Shown: positions 7,889 through 15,551 of the stretch, piece by piece
How positions within the stretch are numbered: the stretch's first letter is position 1
How the letters are laid out: every line of letters starts with the position of its first letter
DNA from: Bacteroidota bacterium
Lineage (GTDB): Bacteria > Bacteroidota > Bacteroidia > J057
Reading direction: 5' to 3'
Assembly (NCBI GenBank): GCA_003696835.1
Contig: RFHT01000615.1
Span: 1 to 58,579, forward strand
Length of the DNA stretch: 58,579 nucleotides
Position numbers and translations under genes: made by a program
The notes under the pieces: generated by a model
The model's database searches: none
Told to the model about the DNA's origin: nothing
What the model saw: only the letters and a program-made list of their open reading frames with translations

Positions 7889-9679
7889 CTATTTGATCAT
7901 GAAGTGAATCACCTCCGATTTGGATTCGTTCCCCAGGTGATCAGTGGCGCGAATCTCCAGGGTTTTGAAGCCTTTGCTGAGGTTTTTGATGGGGCCTGTG
8001 TATAATTTTTCAGCCCCACCGTCCAGAGAATAGTAAATCTGGTTGGTACCTACAGCTGCATCGGTAGCCGCCAGGTACAGCAGGTTGTGAGGCGAATATA
8101 CCGGCACTTCTTTGTTGATGTCGTCCAGCTTGGCTACGCCAATGTGGTTCATGCTGAAGTGGTGAAAAATTTCGGGACCCTCGTTGTCCACTACCAAAAA
8201 GAAATCGCCTTCTTTCTTGTTGTTTACCTGGTCCAGTGCATAATAATCCACCTCGTGATAGCCGTCCTTTTCAATGGTAAAGGGGGTTTCGAAGGTGCTT
8301 TCCTGCCCGTCGAGCTGATAGCCTATTTTTTGCACACCCGACTGATAATCACTGGCTTTGAGGCGCACCTGGGTTTCACTGGTAATGAAGAGGGTATCCC
8401 GCGTAGAAAATTGTGCGCCAATGAAATCATGGCTGATTTGCGGAGCGCTCAAATCGAGGTAAAGGTTGCCCACGGCCTCATCTGTTTGGTAAGCACCGAG
8501 GTTTTCGACCTTGTCTATGCCCCTGAAACGCAGCTGGTGAGTTCCCTGTTTGGCATTGAGCTGAAAAGGAGAATTATAGGTTAGTTGTGCTCCCTCATCG
8601 AGGCTGTAATAAATCTTGTCCACCCCGGCTTTGTTGTCGGTAGCCGACAGGGCAATTTTTGAGCGTTCGGAAATGTAGGTCTTCCCTCCTTTGGCGTACT
8701 GGTCACCCTGTATGCTGGCCGTAACCACCGGCGCAGTTTTATCCAGGTAAAACTTGATGGTTTTTTCCACTTCTTCATTCTTCACCTGGTCAATGGCTTT
8801 GTACTGTATGCTGTGTTCGCCGTCTTTGAGGTATCCTACCCAGATGTTTTTGGTGTAGGGCAGGAATTTTCCGTTGTCGATTTGCCAGGAAATTTGTTTC
8901 ACCCCTGAGAGTTTGTCAGTAGCCTTGAGGGCTACATTTACTTTGGGAGAGAAAATCTGGTCGAGCCGGGTACCGGTAATGGTATTTTCGGTTACAGGCG
9001 GGGTGAGATCGAGCACAAAGGTTTTGATTTTTTCCTTTTCAACGTTGCCCACCCGGTCCACCGAATAAAACCCATAGGTATAGGTTTGCTCAGTAGTGTA
9101 GGCCTGCTCTGCCTTATAGGGCGCGTAGTCGGCCCCATTTAGGGAGTGTAAGGTATTGTCCAGCCCCGACATTTCGTCTGTAGCCTCCAGGCGGGTGCGC
9201 AGCCCTTTTCCATAGTAGGTGGTACCACCAGTAACATGTACCGGCGCGCCCTCAAAGGTAATCCTGGTAACAGGCGCAATACCATCTACATATACTTCAA
9301 AAGCCACTTCGTGTTCAGGAATGGTATGTCCATAGTCCTGATGCTTGATGTAATGCACCCCATGTCCGTCGAAGTACATGGGATTGGCATGCGACTCCAT
9401 GGCCTTGGTTTTGACCGTTTTCAGGGGGTGCTGCTCTCCATTTGGACTGGACGAAATTTGTAAATAAACGGGCAGGTCCACCTGCCAGTAAATTTTGTTG
9501 TCTTTGTCCTGGAAAGTCTTTTTCTCATGCACAGGTTTTTTACCACCTGCTTTGGGTACAAGGGGATCTGTCATGCTTTTGGGGGCGTCTTCGGCTACTT
9601 TGTCCTGCCCGTAAAGCGGGGAGTAAAAGCAGATGCCGTAAAGGACCAAAAGGAACAGGAGATTGTGAACTTTTTTCAT
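7889..9679 (-). CDS. secreted protein with five Ig-like/OmpL47-type beta repeats
   Basis: A 596-residue protein with a signal peptide (hydrophobic 6-22, cleavage near LYGQ). After about 130 residues come five repeats of about 85-100 residues. Each opens with a D/L-x-(T/S)-x-P-x-(V/I) element and carries a central (A/S)(T/S)D..SG(V/L) turn, then Y-S-(L/I)-D-G and a closing AxDxVxN (for example ATDKLSG, ATDNKAG, ASDYQSG). This is the pattern of OmpL47-type beta-sandwich/cadherin-like domains. It is probably exported and surface- or periplasm-located, with a binding or structural role. No catalytic motif is seen. It is transcribed alone, with a terminator directly behind it. Confidence 0.8.
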   Translation of the reverse strand: MKKVHNLLFLLVLYGICFYSPLYGQDKVAEDAPKSMTDPLVPKAGGKKPVHEKKTFQDKDNKIYWQVDLPVYLQISSSPNGEQHPLKTVKTKAMESHANPMYFDGHGVHYIKHQDYGHTIPEHEVAFEVYVDGIAPVTRITFEGAPVHVTGGTTYYGKGLRTRLEATDEMSGLDNTLHSLNGADYAPYKAEQAYTTEQTYTYGFYSVDRVGNVEKEKIKTFVLDLTPPVTENTITGTRLDQIFSPKVNVALKATDKLSGVKQISWQIDNGKFLPYTKNIWVGYLKDGEHSIQYKAIDQVKNEEVEKTIKFYLDKTAPVVTASIQGDQYAKGGKTYISERSKIALSATDNKAGVDKIYYSLDEGAQLTYNSPFQLNAKQGTHQLRFRGIDKVENLGAYQTDEAVGNLYLDLSAPQISHDFIGAQFSTRDTLFITSETQVRLKASDYQSGVQKIGYQLDGQESTFETPFTIEKDGYHEVDYYALDQVNNKKEGDFFLVVDNEGPEIFHHFSMNHIGVAKLDDINKEVPVYSPHNLLYLAATDAAVGTNQIYYSLDGGAEKLYTGPIKNLSKGFKTLEIRATDHLGNESKSEVIHFMIK

Positions 9680-9881
9680 TGATCTTGCAATTTTTATTGC
9701 AATTTTATATATAATTCATAACTCATTTAATACCATTATTGCCAAATAACATACTTCGAACCAATGAGTGTAAGAAATGGGGTGATATGGTGCGGCAAAG
9801 TACAGGTAGCACACACACGGCGGGCGCTGAAGAAATTGAAAAAAAATAGCAGCCGCATTTCCTGACAAACAAAAACTTCTA

Positions 9882-9889
9882 TATATTTG
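9882..9889 (+). promoter_or_regulatory. Bacteroidota -7 element of tRNA-Met
   Basis: The sequence TATATTTG matches the Bacteroidota sigma-A -7 consensus TAnnTTTG and lies 24 bases before the tRNA 5' end. No clean -33 TTG is visible at the usual distance. Confidence 0.6.
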
Positions 9890-9913
9890 CATCGCTTTTG
9901 GCAAAAGCAAGCC

Positions 9914-9987
9914 GGCGCGGTAGCTCAGAAGGTTAGAGCGCAGGATTCATAACCCTGAGGTCGGGGGTTCAATTCCCCCCTGCGCCA
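9914..9987 (+). tRNA. tRNA-Met (anticodon CAT, elongator type)
   Basis: All four arms fold: a 7-bp acceptor stem (9914-9920 with 9980-9986, one G-T pair), D arm GCTC/GAGC, an anticodon arm with loop TTCATAA, and a T arm of five G-C pairs around TTCAATT. The discriminator is A and no CCA is encoded. The innermost anticodon-stem pair is A-C rather than Watson-Crick. The T-loop and full-length acceptor stem argue for elongator Met. A lysidine-modified tRNA-Ile(CAT) cannot be fully excluded. Confidence 0.93.
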
Positions 9988-9999
9988 CTACACAAATCA

Positions 10000-10034
10000 T
10001 CCCCTGGCGGCATAGCCGCCAGGGGATTGCTTTT
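10000..10034 (+). terminator. Rho-independent terminator after tRNA-Met
   Basis: A 12-bp perfect GC-rich stem (10000-10011 with 10015-10026) and 3-base loop, followed by TTGCTTTT. It lies 12 bases after the tRNA and closes the core-genome side before the accessory block. Confidence 0.85.
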
Positions 10035-10400
10035 AAAATGCCTGTGCCCTGCTACTGAGGTGATTTGTGCAGAGAAGCATGCCATTTATTTGCATCCATA
10101 TTGTATGCAAACATAAAACCCACCAAAGCTTTCGGGCCAACCCAATGATTGGCTCTGTTTCTCCCAATGGGCATATAGCGAAAGGCGCCTTTGTATCGTC
10201 AAAATAACCAGCATTGCATGGGCAAAATCCACAAGATATTTTTCGGAGCAGATTTGTCTCAAAAGCAAATTCGAATGAAAATGGTAAGATTGTGCAATCA
10301 TGAGATAAGTTTTACCCATATTAAAACGGCATATTCAGCTTTCTTTGAGCCAAGAGCATCCATTTGAATTAATTATCAACTATTTGCATACAGTAGCCCC
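10035..10400. promoter_or_regulatory. intergenic region upstream of the catabolic cluster, with TTTGCAT sites
   Basis: No convincing gene is seen here. An inverted repeat TTTGCAT-(9 bases)-ATGCAAA occupies 10089-10111. A third TTTGCAT half-site lies at 10383-10389, 11 bases before the first start codon. The repeated motif suggests operator sites for a transcription factor. The region is AT-rich like the genes after it. Confidence 0.4.
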
Positions 10401-11552
10401 ATGAAGGTTAAATCTATTGAAAGCTTTATTCTTTCAGACAAGTTGAAGGAGAGTTTTTACTTTTCTCAATGGGAATATTCTGAGCGACAAATTTGCATTG
10501 TAAAAATAACCAGCGATACTGGGCATGTTGGTTGGGGTGAAGGCTATGGTCCCGCAGGCTTGATTAGAGCTGGTATAACGCATCTCACTCCTTTTATCCT
10601 TGAACAAAACCCACTTGAGATTGAAACGATTTGGCAAATCATGTACCGCCGCACCTTAGATTTTGCAAGAAGGGGAATTCTCGTTTCTGCTATGAGTGCC
10701 ATAGATGTTGCACTTTGGGATTTAAAAGGCAAAATATTGGAACAACCCGTTCATTTATTATTAGGTGGAAAAAAACGGGACTGCATTATCCCTTATGCAA
10801 CAGGTATGTATTTCACCAATGGCGATAATTTAGGAGATATTTTGTCGGAAGAAGCAAAGCATTATGCTGAGCTGGGATTTAAAGCGATGAAAATGAAAGT
10901 GGGGCTTGGTATAGATGAGGATATCGAACATGTAAAAATGGTTCGGGAAGCGATTGGACCCGACATCAATTTGATGATTGATGCCAATCATGCCTACAAT
11001 TTGCGGGAGGCCGTACAACTCGCAAAAGCCGTTGAAACTTATAACATTTATTGGTTTGAGGAGCCTGTTTCTCCTGAATATTATGAGCAATATGCAGAAC
11101 TGAGAACAAAAACAACGATACCTATTGCCGGAGGGGAATGCGAATATCTTCGTTTTGGATTTCAGACCTTACTGAAGTCTAAATCTGTAGATATTGTACA
11201 GCCCGATATATGCGCTACAGGAGGACTTACAGAAGCTAAAAGAATTGCTGTTTTAGCTTCTGTTTATGGAGTTGAAATTGTTCCGCATACGTGGGGAACT
11301 GGCATTGCGATAGCCGCAGCTTCCCATTTTATTTTTAATTTGGATACCGTTCCAGGCCGTTTAAAAACGCCCAATTGCTATATGGAATACGACCGCACGG
11401 AAAATGGCTTGCGGGATGAGCTCACTTCTACTGATATGATATTTGAGGACGGGGAAATAAAAATTTCTGATGCCCCCGGTTTGGGATTTGACCTAAATGA
11501 AGATGCTTTACACAAATATGCATTAACAGATAAAAATGAAATTTGGACATAA
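10401..11552 (+). CDS. enolase-superfamily (mandelate racemase/muconate lactonizing) sugar-acid dehydratase or cycloisomerase
   Basis: A 383-residue protein with an enolase-type capping domain and barrel. Visible catalytic residues: KxK at K164/K166 (KAMKMKVG), metal ligands D194 (IDAN), E220 (WFEEP) and E246 (AGGE), D269, and H296 (PHTWG). This set abstracts the alpha proton of a sugar acid. The next genes are an aldehyde dehydrogenase (17-bp overlap) and a KDPG-type aldolase, matching the known anhydrogalactose route (dehydrogenase, anhydrogalactonate cycloisomerase, aldolase). It is therefore a candidate 3,6-anhydrogalactonate cycloisomerase. A galactonate-, fuconate- or other aldonate-dehydratase role is equally possible from sequence alone. 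Codon use is AT-rich compared with 1-9700. Confidence 0.88.
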   Translation: MKVKSIESFILSDKLKESFYFSQWEYSERQICIVKITSDTGHVGWGEGYGPAGLIRAGITHLTPFILEQNPLEIETIWQIMYRRTLDFARRGILVSAMSAIDVALWDLKGKILEQPVHLLLGGKKRDCIIPYATGMYFTNGDNLGDILSEEAKHYAELGFKAMKMKVGLGIDEDIEHVKMVREAIGPDINLMIDANHAYNLREAVQLAKAVETYNIYWFEEPVSPEYYEQYAELRTKTTIPIAGGECEYLRFGFQTLLKSKSVDIVQPDICATGGLTEAKRIAVLASVYGVEIVPHTWGTGIAIAAASHFIFNLDTVPGRLKTPNCYMEYDRTENGLRDELTSTDMIFEDGEIKISDAPGLGFDLNEDALHKYALTDKNEIWT

Positions 11553-12975
11553 AAAACTATACATCAATGGGCAGTTGAGAGAAGCTGCTAATGCCCAATC
11601 TTATGAGGTGGTTTGCCCGGCAAATGAGAAAACGATAGCGACCATCTCTTGGGCTGGCAAAGAAGATGCGATCTATGCACTTGCATCTGCAAAAGAGGGG
11701 TTTGAATACTGGTCAAATTTGCCATTAGGTGAGCGCATCGAATGGATTCATAAACTCAGAGATAAGCTTCTTGAAAACAGAGATTTGCTACGTAATGCAA
11801 TTATGTATGAGATGGGCAAGGTGTGGCAAGGTACAGAGGAAGACCTGACTAGCATTACCGATTCCCTTCAGTACTATACCGAGGAAATTAAAACCAAAGA
11901 AGATATACCTATTCAGGATAAAGAAGGAACCCATACACATTGGTTAGTACATCAGCCCCTGGGAGTGGTCGTAGCCTTTCTCGCCTATAATTTCCCTTTA
12001 TTAAACCTTGGTTTTAAACTGGGTCCAGCCCTCTCCGCTGGTTGTTCGATCATTATCAAACCTTCAGAATTCTCTCCCCTATCTGCATACCTCATTGGAG
12101 AGATCTGCGAGCAAATCGATTTTCCTAAAGGGGTGATCAATATCCTTTGCGGAGATGTCGCAGAGGTGGGCATTCCCCTTTGCGAAAGCAAAATTCCCAG
12201 GCTCATCACCACGATCGGATCTACCGAAACGGCGCAAAAACTCATTCAGCAAAGTAGCAAAACCTCCATCAAGAGGTATAGCATGGAATGCGGAGGAAAT
12301 GCCCCATTCATCGTCTTTGATGATGCAGATCTGAATTTGGCCATCGAACATGGGGCGGCGCTCAAAATTGGTAATACTGGCCAGATATGTGTCGCGCCCA
12401 ATAGATTTTTTATTCATGAATCTGTGATTCACGCTTTCACAGAGGGGATGGTCGAGAAATTTCAACAGGTAAAAATTGGTTTTGGAAAGGAAAATAAGCC
12501 CGATATGGGGCCTTTGGCCAATCGGCAGTCGGTGGAAAAAGTGCACCAAATTGTTAAACTAGCGATTAAACAAGGTGGCAAATTAATCTACGGTGGAGAA
12601 CCTATTGACCAGCCTGGCCATTACTTCCAGCCTACCGTTATTCGGTTGAATGACCCAGATGCAGAAGTACTTCAGCATGAAATTTTTGGCCCCGTGGCCA
12701 TGATTGTTCCCTTCTCTACCAAAGAGGAGGTCATTGATTATGCCAATCATACTCCTGCGGGTTTGGCCTCTTATGTCTATTCACAAGCTCAGGATACCCT
12801 GGATTATTTTGTTGAACACCTGGAATTTGGTGAAATTCATCTGAATGGGCTAAAGTTTGATATATATCTCCCGCATGGTGGAATAAAAAATAGTGGGATA
12901 GGAGTAGATTGTTCAACCTATGCACTCGATGATTACCTGATTAGAAAAAGGGTAACTTTAGCTTTGAATGAGTAG
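11536..12975 (+). CDS. NAD(P)-dependent aldehyde dehydrogenase
   Basis: A 479-residue member of the aldehyde dehydrogenase superfamily with oxyanion Asn N152 (YNFP), general base E251 (MECGGNAP) and nucleophile C285 (NTGQIC). It oxidises an aldehyde to the acid in the cytoplasm. No signal peptide is present. Its start lies inside the end of the cycloisomerase gene and its end overlaps the aldolase start (12968), so the three are translationally coupled. Context suggests oxidation of a sugar aldehyde, for example 3,6-anhydrogalactose to its aldonate. This is inference, because close relatives also act on lactaldehyde, succinate semialdehyde and glycolaldehyde. Confidence 0.92.
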   Translation: MKFGHKKLYINGQLREAANAQSYEVVCPANEKTIATISWAGKEDAIYALASAKEGFEYWSNLPLGERIEWIHKLRDKLLENRDLLRNAIMYEMGKVWQGTEEDLTSITDSLQYYTEEIKTKEDIPIQDKEGTHTHWLVHQPLGVVVAFLAYNFPLLNLGFKLGPALSAGCSIIIKPSEFSPLSAYLIGEICEQIDFPKGVINILCGDVAEVGIPLCESKIPRLITTIGSTETAQKLIQQSSKTSIKRYSMECGGNAPFIVFDDADLNLAIEHGAALKIGNTGQICVAPNRFFIHESVIHAFTEGMVEKFQQVKIGFGKENKPDMGPLANRQSVEKVHQIVKLAIKQGGKLIYGGEPIDQPGHYFQPTVIRLNDPDAEVLQHEIFGPVAMIVPFSTKEEVIDYANHTPAGLASYVYSQAQDTLDYFVEHLEFGEIHLNGLKFDIYLPHGGIKNSGIGVDCSTYALDDYLIRKRVTLALNE

Positions 12976-13711
12976 AAAATTAGCAAATAGGGAGTGTTTT
13001 TTTAAGCAAAAAGATATGGATCCCATTTCTCAAAGGGCTATGCCATCAGACCTCATCAAAAAAATAAACGAAGCAGGGGTAATTGCAGTATTAATTATTC
13101 ACAAACTCAAGCACGCGCTTCCACTTGCAAAAGCCCTTTTAAAAGGAGGTGTTAATACGATCGAGCTTACGCTTCGGACAGCAGTTGCGATTGATGCCGC
13201 ACGTCTCATCAAACAAGAAGTCCCAGAAATCACATTGGGGGTTGGAACTGTGATCACAACGGATCAAGTGAAAGCCGTTGTAGAGGTGGGTGCCGACTTT
13301 GCTGTTGCACCAGGGTGCAACCCCAGGATTATCTGGGAAGCTCAAAAACAGAATTTACCCTTTTCTCCAGGCATTATGACCCCAACGGATATAGAAATTG
13401 CGCTTGAACTGGGATGTAGGATTTTAAAATTCTTTCCTGCCCAGACCGCAGGAGGATTAGCACACCTCCAAAGCATGGCTGCTCCCTATCAGCATCTGGG
13501 CATCAAATTTATTCCTCTTGGGGGGGTCAACATGCAAAATGCGCGCACCTATCTCGAGTCTCCGCTTATCACAGCTATTGGTGGCTCTTGGATAGCCAGG
13601 CCTAGCCTTATCCAAAGTGAAAGCTGGGAGGAGATAGCCAAAAATGCTGCAGAGATAAGTACACTATCAAAGGAGATTGCAGTTTTTCAACGCGTGCCGA
13701 AGCATGGATGA
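12968..13711 (+). CDS. 2-keto-3-deoxy-6-phosphogluconate/galactonate-type aldolase
   Basis: A class I KDPG/KHG aldolase of 247 residues with general acid/base E66 (IELTLR), GVGTV at 91-95 and Schiff-base Lys K154 (ILKFFPA). It cleaves a 2-keto-3-deoxy-6-phospho sugar acid to pyruvate and glyceraldehyde 3-phosphate. I kept the ATG overlapping the previous stop. An ATG at 13016 would remove 16 unusual N-terminal residues and give a more typical length. It completes an oxidation, dehydration/ring-opening and cleavage series, but the kinase that would phosphorylate its substrate is not present in the window. Confidence 0.9.
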   Translation: MSRKLANRECFFKQKDMDPISQRAMPSDLIKKINEAGVIAVLIIHKLKHALPLAKALLKGGVNTIELTLRTAVAIDAARLIKQEVPEITLGVGTVITTDQVKAVVEVGADFAVAPGCNPRIIWEAQKQNLPFSPGIMTPTDIEIALELGCRILKFFPAQTAGGLAHLQSMAAPYQHLGIKFIPLGGVNMQNARTYLESPLITAIGGSWIARPSLIQSESWEEIAKNAAEISTLSKEIAVFQRVPKHG

Positions 13712-13955
13712 AGGGTTCTGCTTCAAACTCTTTCTTTTCATTTTGTACAAAGCACAACACGGTATGAATCCAGCAATACGAAATATTTCACTTATCCGCT
13801 CTATCAGGAAAGGGATAAAATAATGCACAAACAAGACCGGATAAGTTTCATCCATCCTCATTGTGATATTCCTTTTTGATTTACAGAAAAGAAAAATAAC
13901 TCAGATGAAAGGTCTATATGCCAAATTAGAGATGCCTAAACCAGCAGTAAGTAGG

Positions 13956-15425
13956 ATGAAATATCTATTTCATACTATTTTTCTTGCGCTACTATTCGGG
14001 CTAGGCTTTTGCTCCATCATTAGTTGCCAGCAAGTAAATGGCGAAAAAGTAGAGATTACCGATTCAAGCCTTTATCCGGCTTCTGACCCAGAGAATTCAG
14101 GAGGCTGGGTACTCAACGAAGCCCTCAGCGACGAATTTGAAGGAGTCGAACTGGACACCAATAAATGGTTCATAGAAGGACAAAACGGAGATTATTATAT
14201 CTGGAAAGGTCGCCCCCCTTCACAATTTGCTCCACATAATGTCATTGTTGAGGATGGCAAACTGAAAATAAGGACTCAATGGGAACCTGAGTACGAGTTC
14301 GTGAAGGAAAATTATGCAGACGGCAATAATAACGATGCCTATGGCATCTTCGAAGGCAAACCTTTACCCGTTACAACAGCAGGGGTCATTACTAAAAAGC
14401 GCTTTTTAAATGGCTATATGGAAGTTAAATCCAAAGCGGGAAATGCGGCTATTACATCGGCCTTTTGGGCCATTGGTTATGAGCAGGAATTAGATGTGTT
14501 TGAACAAATGGGAAACCCCAAAGTGGAAAAAGGGGATATTTGGGCGACAGGTTCAAAGACTACCATCCATGATTGGAGCCCGCCAGCCCAAAGACCCACC
14601 TGGACATGGGCATACAAAAACAACCAGTTGCCATTCCGCGTCGCGGATGATTTTCATATATACGGTGCCGAGTGGGGAGAAGATTATCTGAAAGTATTTA
14701 TGGATGGAGAACTAGTAGCCGAAGTTACACAAGATGAATTAGGGACCGATTGGGTGTTGAACAATCCTATGGAGATATGGCTAGACTCTGAGATATTCAA
14801 ATGGTTGGGGTTACCACACAAAGAAGAACTTCCCGTTGATTTTGAGGTGGAATACCTGCGGGTGTGGCAAAAACCTAATGATCATTTATTGGCGAGACAG
14901 TTTTTTGGATTCGAAGGCCCCATACTTTTCGAAGAGAATCCCCGCCCACTTACCTTATTGCCAGAAAGCTCTGTTCCCAACGATTATCAAAAATTTTGGC
15001 TGATTGATACAGCTTCGGCCCGGTATTTTTCAATTGTGAAAGGCCAGTATGCCAAAGGAGTAAATAGTCTGGCGTTTTCTGGCTTGGCAAAAAATGAGGA
15101 ATTACCTATCGACAAAGTAGTGGCCTTATCGCCTGAGGGGGCCCTCAACCTTCCTGCCGGAGAATTGACCCTTTCTCTAAAAGTATGGTTAGATCAAGGG
15201 CGGGCAGTAAAAAAATTACATTTGAGTTTAAAAGATGAAGATATTCACATCCCTGTTGATTTGGCTGGTTTGGAGAGGCGAAAATGGATAACCATAGAAA
15301 AACCTATTAGCAAAACAACTCCATCGACATCGACTGATCAATTAAAAATCGAAATTCGGAAGGAAGATTTTCCACCTATTAAAGCGGCAAAGTTTTATAT
15401 AGATGACATTGCGATTCGCAAATAA
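13956..15425 (+). CDS. glycoside hydrolase family 16 lipoprotein with C-terminal accessory domain
   Basis: Start chosen at 13956, where a lipoprotein signal begins (lipobox IISC, Cys24). An earlier in-frame start at 13863 would add 31 poorly hydrophobic residues. The mature 489-residue protein has a GH16 catalytic domain (about 55-315) with the motif ELDVFE, giving nucleophile E178, assisting D180 and acid/base E183. Residues about 320-489 form a separate beta-rich domain ending in a KFYIDDIAI strand, resembling a carbohydrate-binding jelly roll. GH16 enzymes of marine Bacteroidota include agarases, porphyranases, carrageenases and furcellaranases. The subfamily cannot be fixed by eye. The anchor suggests the cell surface. 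The 243-bp gap before it holds no other gene. Confidence 0.88.
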   Translation: MKYLFHTIFLALLFGLGFCSIISCQQVNGEKVEITDSSLYPASDPENSGGWVLNEALSDEFEGVELDTNKWFIEGQNGDYYIWKGRPPSQFAPHNVIVEDGKLKIRTQWEPEYEFVKENYADGNNNDAYGIFEGKPLPVTTAGVITKKRFLNGYMEVKSKAGNAAITSAFWAIGYEQELDVFEQMGNPKVEKGDIWATGSKTTIHDWSPPAQRPTWTWAYKNNQLPFRVADDFHIYGAEWGEDYLKVFMDGELVAEVTQDELGTDWVLNNPMEIWLDSEIFKWLGLPHKEELPVDFEVEYLRVWQKPNDHLLARQFFGFEGPILFEENPRPLTLLPESSVPNDYQKFWLIDTASARYFSIVKGQYAKGVNSLAFSGLAKNEELPIDKVVALSPEGALNLPAGELTLSLKVWLDQGRAVKKLHLSLKDEDIHIPVDLAGLERRKWITIEKPISKTTPSTSTDQLKIEIRKEDFPPIKAAKFYIDDIAIRK

Positions 15426-15430
15426 TAGCC

Positions 15431-15454
15431 GGGGCCCAGACGCTTATGGGCCCC
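15431..15454 (+). other. intercistronic hairpin between GH16 and sugar porter genes
   Basis: An 8-bp perfect GC stem (15431-15438 with 15447-15454) and 8-base loop, right after the GH16 stop. No T run follows, so it is more likely an mRNA-stabilising or partial attenuating hairpin than a strong terminator. Confidence 0.5.
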
Positions 15455-15551
15455 CTCACAAGTTTGGGATGAAAATCAAAGTTTGTCGAATTTTGCTCAC
15501 CCACTCCAAACTCAGCATTTACAATTCCACCCTCAACATGATCCACCTACT

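Noticed and set aside
10086-10319. 77-codon frame on the minus strand after tRNA-Met
   Set aside because: No recognisable domain, overlaps the TTTGCAT inverted repeat, and composition is like non-coding AT-rich sequence.
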